A DNA stretch of 8,884 nucleotides from DAOTTI01 sp034437795 (GTDB lineage Bacteria > Chloroflexota > UBA11872 > UBA12225): assembly GCA_034437795.1 (NCBI GenBank), contig DAOTTI010000067.1:1-8884 (forward strand), read 5' to 3'. Under the pieces are notes generated by a model. That model made no database searches, had not been told where the DNA came from, and was given only the letters and a program-made list of their open reading frames with translations. Shown here in pieces: positions 4,649 to 8,884 of the stretch. The stretch's first letter is position 1; the number at the start of each line of letters is the position of its first letter. Made by a program: the position numbers and the translations under genes.

Positions 4649-6216
4649 GGTTCAGTGTCGAGTACCGAGTCGTCAAACTCGCTCTCGCCTTCGCCCGCGC
4701 CAGCGCCCGGCGCTGCGGCCAAGGCCCCGGCCAGGACCGCGGCCCCACCGGCCCCGAACGGCGCGCCGGCGGCAGGACGGGCCGCCCGCCGCCCGCGGCG
4801 CAGCGCCTCCCGCCCCAGTGCCAGCGCCAGCGCCTCGTCCACCGTGCGCGCCCCGACCAGAGTCATCCCATCACGCTGGACATCCCGCGCCGGCTCGCGC
4901 CCGCTCAGGCGGCGCAGGTCGCCGGCGGGGACGAGGCAGCGCTCAAACCCCAGCCTCGCCGCCTCCGTCAGGCGGCGCTCCAACTGCCCGACCGGGCGCA
5001 GCTCCCCCAGCAGCCCCACCTCGCCGATGGCGACTAGCGTCCGGTCCAGCGCCACGTCCGACAGGCTGGAGGCGATGGCCAGCGCCACCCCCAGGTCGAC
5101 CGCCGGCTCCGCCATCTTCAGCCCGGCCACCACGTTGACGTAGATGTCCTGCGTTCCCAGGGGCAGCCCCACGCGCTTGCTCAGCACCGCGATGAGCAGG
5201 TGCAATCGGTTCAGATCGACGCCCACGGCCGTGCGCCGCGGCAGCCCGATCCCCGCCGGCGCGGTGAGCGCCTGCACCTCCACCACCAGGGCCCGCGTCC
5301 CTTCCAGGGGAACGGTGATGGCCGAGCCCGACGCCGACTCCACCCGCTCGGAGAGGAAGGCGGCCGAGGGGTTGGTCACCTGGCGCAGCCCCGCCTGCCC
5401 CATCTCGAACACGCCCACCTCATTGGTGGAGCCGAAGCGGTTCTTGGCCGCGCGGAGCAGGCGGTAGGCGTAGAACCGCTCCCCTTCCAGGTACAGCACG
5501 CAGTCTACGATGTGCTCCAGCGCCCGCGGGCCGGCGATGTTCCCATCCTTGGTCACGTGGCCGACCAGAAAGATCGGCACGTGCCATCCCTTGGCCACGT
5601 TCATCAGGCGCAAGGTGCACTCACGGAGCTGGGAGACGTTGCCCGGGGAGGCCGGAACGCCCTCCAGGAAGGCCGTCTGGATCGAGTCCACGATCATCAG
5701 CGCCGGGCGCAGGGCGCTGGCGTGCGCCAGCACCGCGTCCAGGCTCGTCTCCGCCAGGACATAGAGTTCGGGGGCGAGCGCGCCCAGGCGCTGCGCCCGC
5801 AGGCGCACCTGGCGCGCCGACTCTTCGCCGGAGACGTACAGCACCGGCATCCCCGCCGCGGCCACGTTGGCGGCCACCTGCAGCAGCAGGGTGGACTTGC
5901 CGATCCCCGGATCACCGCCGACCAAGACGAGCGACCCCGGAACGATGCCCCCGCCCAGGACACGGTCGAACTCCTCCAGGCCGGACGATAGGCGCTGCGC
6001 CTCGCCCAGGGCCACGTCCGGCAGGCGCAGGGGAGCAGCCGCACCCGGCCGCGCGCGGGCGTCGGTGGACAGCCCGTGCGTCGTGCGGGCCGGCGCCGCG
6101 GCCCGCACGCTCTCCACGTAGCTGTTCCAGGCCCCGCACTCGGGGCAGCGCCCCAGCCATTTGGCCGACTCGCTGCCGCATTGCTGGCAGACGTATTGGA
6201 TGCGAGCCTTTGCCAT
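4645..6216 (-). CDS. radA: DNA repair protein RadA (Sms)
   Basis: RecA-like ATPase that helps process branched recombination intermediates during double-strand-break repair and recombination; cytoplasmic, DNA-bound. The 523 residues show the full family layout: a four-cysteine zinc finger (Cys10, 13, 24, 27 in CQQC and CPEC), Walker A GGDPGIGKST (100-109), Walker B LMIVD (Asp177), the RadA signature KNRFG (258-262), and a C-terminal Lon-protease-like domain (about 350-465; AEPAVDLGVALAIASSLSD region) without the Lon catalytic serine, as is normal for RadA. The ATG at 6216 is right because the zinc finger begins at residue 10. E. coli and Bacillus RadA have about 460 residues. The extra part is a C-terminal Ala/Gly-rich tail (about 470-510) ending in an acidic segment, ESEFDDSVLDTEP, of unknown role. 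The gene starts 273 bases after clpC, beyond a terminator, so it probably opens a separate transcription unit. disA, often its downstream neighbour, is absent. Confidence 0.97.
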   Translation of the reverse strand: MAKARIQYVCQQCGSESAKWLGRCPECGAWNSYVESVRAAAPARTTHGLSTDARARPGAAAPLRLPDVALGEAQRLSSGLEEFDRVLGGGIVPGSLVLVGGDPGIGKSTLLLQVAANVAAAGMPVLYVSGEESARQVRLRAQRLGALAPELYVLAETSLDAVLAHASALRPALMIVDSIQTAFLEGVPASPGNVSQLRECTLRLMNVAKGWHVPIFLVGHVTKDGNIAGPRALEHIVDCVLYLEGERFYAYRLLRAAKNRFGSTNEVGVFEMGQAGLRQVTNPSAAFLSERVESASGSAITVPLEGTRALVVEVQALTAPAGIGLPRRTAVGVDLNRLHLLIAVLSKRVGLPLGTQDIYVNVVAGLKMAEPAVDLGVALAIASSLSDVALDRTLVAIGEVGLLGELRPVGQLERRLTEAARLGFERCLVPAGDLRRLSGREPARDVQRDGMTLVGARTVDEALALALGREALRRGRRAARPAAGAPFGAGGAAVLAGALAAAPGAGAGEGESEFDDSVLDTEP

Positions 6217-6219
6217 GCC

Positions 6220-6345
6220 TCAAATGCTATCCCCTGGACGGCCTGCGCCCCTGCGGGGGGCCGGCTCGTCCATGATCAATCCGCCATCTGGGGCCGCTGC
6301 CCGCGGCCCCGGCTCCAGCACGGGGCGGCGCCGGTCATCCGCCAT
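6220..6345 (-). CDS. Doubtful 41-residue ORF immediately upstream of radA
   Basis: I do not recognise this product. It begins ATG at 6345 (MADDRRRPVL...) and ends with TGA at 6220-6222, three bases before the radA ATG. The frame could extend upstream to a start at 6402, but that would lie in the terminator tail. The peptide is rich in Arg, Pro, Ala and Gly, as random high-GC frames tend to be, and no Shine-Dalgarno sequence precedes the ATG. The only feature in its favour is the stop position next to radA, which would permit translational coupling. It may well be noise. Confidence 0.15.
   Translation of the reverse strand: MADDRRRPVLEPGPRAAAPDGGLIMDEPAPRRGAGRPGDSI
6224..6229 (-). promoter_or_regulatory. 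Possible -10 box for a leaderless radA transcript
   Basis: TAGCAT on the minus strand matches TATAAT at four of six positions and ends seven bases before the radA ATG, so transcription from it would start at or next to the A of the start codon. radA has only a weak, badly spaced GAGG in front of its ATG, which fits a leaderless message. No convincing -35 element lies 16-18 bases upstream (AGGGGC is there). The call rests on spacing and is weak. Confidence 0.22.
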
Positions 6346-6400
6346 CAGTGTCGCATACCACACCCGCCCCGCGCCGGGCCGGCCGCGGCGGCCGCCGGCC

Positions 6401-6434
6401 AAAGAAATGGGGGCGGTCGAACTCGACCACCCCC
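6401..6434 (-). terminator. Rho-independent terminator downstream of clpC
   Basis: Read on the minus strand, an 11-base-pair stem (arms 6424-6434 and 6409-6419) closes an AGUU loop at 6420-6423. It has five consecutive G-C pairs at the base and one U-G wobble (6429/6414). The tail AUUUCUUU (6408-6401) follows directly. The stem begins about 55 bases after the clpC stop. On the plus strand the wobble becomes a C/A mismatch and no T-tract follows the stem, so the element is directional. It should end most clpC transcripts and make radA and the following genes depend on their own promoter or on read-through. Confidence 0.82.
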
Positions 6435-6489
6435 GTCCGGCGGTGAGGCGGGCAGCGACCGGCGGCGCCCCATCGCCGCCCGCTACAGG

Positions 6490-8884
<2,395 letters not shown>

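Larger units (their letters stand above)
6217..6400. other. Intergenic region between clpC terminator and radA
   Basis: About 184 bases without a recognised gene. The terminator-proximal end is a very GC-rich block of GGCC/GCCG elements in which 6377-6383 can pair with 6394-6400 (7 bp), possibly a second hairpin. I see no clear sigma-70 -35/-10 pair with 16-18 base spacing. What remains is a doubtful short ORF (6220-6345) and a -10-like box just before radA, both listed separately. No T-box, riboswitch or tRNA fold is apparent. Confidence 0.6.

Noticed and set aside
5200..5991. 263-codon plus-strand open frame opposite radA
   Set aside because: It is antisense to the RadA ATPase core, low in hydrophobic residues and rich in His, Arg and Gln, typical of a shadow frame.

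Overview
The window is a high-GC (about two thirds G+C by eye) stretch of bacterial chromosome in which every supportable gene lies on the minus strand. In transcription order, from the right edge to the left, they are clpC (5' end cut by the window edge), radA, a membrane PIN-TRAM protein of the YacL type, ispD, ispF, cysE and rlmB. All are conserved housekeeping genes, and I see no mobile element, CRISPR array, rRNA or tRNA. The set is a shortened form of the clpC-radA-disA-yacL-ispD-ispF-gltX-cysE-cysS-mrnC-rlmB cluster known from Bacillus-type Firmicutes. With disA, gltX, cysS and mrnC missing and the high GC, I favour a Chloroflexota (Thermomicrobia/Sphaerobacter-like) source. A high-GC Firmicute or other deep Terrabacteria lineage is possible. 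This placement is inference.

Right part (6401-8884): ClpC, a AAA+ unfoldase that feeds ClpP, followed by a convincing Rho-independent terminator. Then come about 180 bases that hold no recognisable gene apart from a doubtful 41-codon ORF, plus a possible promoter whose start point would make radA leaderless.

Middle and left part (235-6216): radA to rlmB are tightly packed, with an 8-base overlap, one-base stop/start contacts and gaps of at most about 80 bases, so they probably form one operon. RadA processes recombination intermediates. The PIN-TRAM protein is a predicted membrane-anchored nuclease. IspD and IspF perform two steps of the MEP isoprenoid pathway, CysE makes O-acetylserine for cysteine synthesis, and RlmB methylates 23S rRNA. 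They share no single pathway; their linkage is an old conserved arrangement.

Left edge (1-234): no supportable gene and no clear terminator.

The least ordinary signals are at the gene junctions. The 5' end of ispF is partly duplicated: a degenerate, frameshifted copy starts exactly at the ispD stop, 79 bases before the working start. Short ORFs also bridge radA to the PIN-TRAM gene (ATGA at one end, TGATG at the other) and lead into cysE (best-placed Shine-Dalgarno, ending TAATG on an in-frame cysE ATG). Together they suggest termination-reinitiation relays, but this is a hypothesis. I found no wholly new system here.
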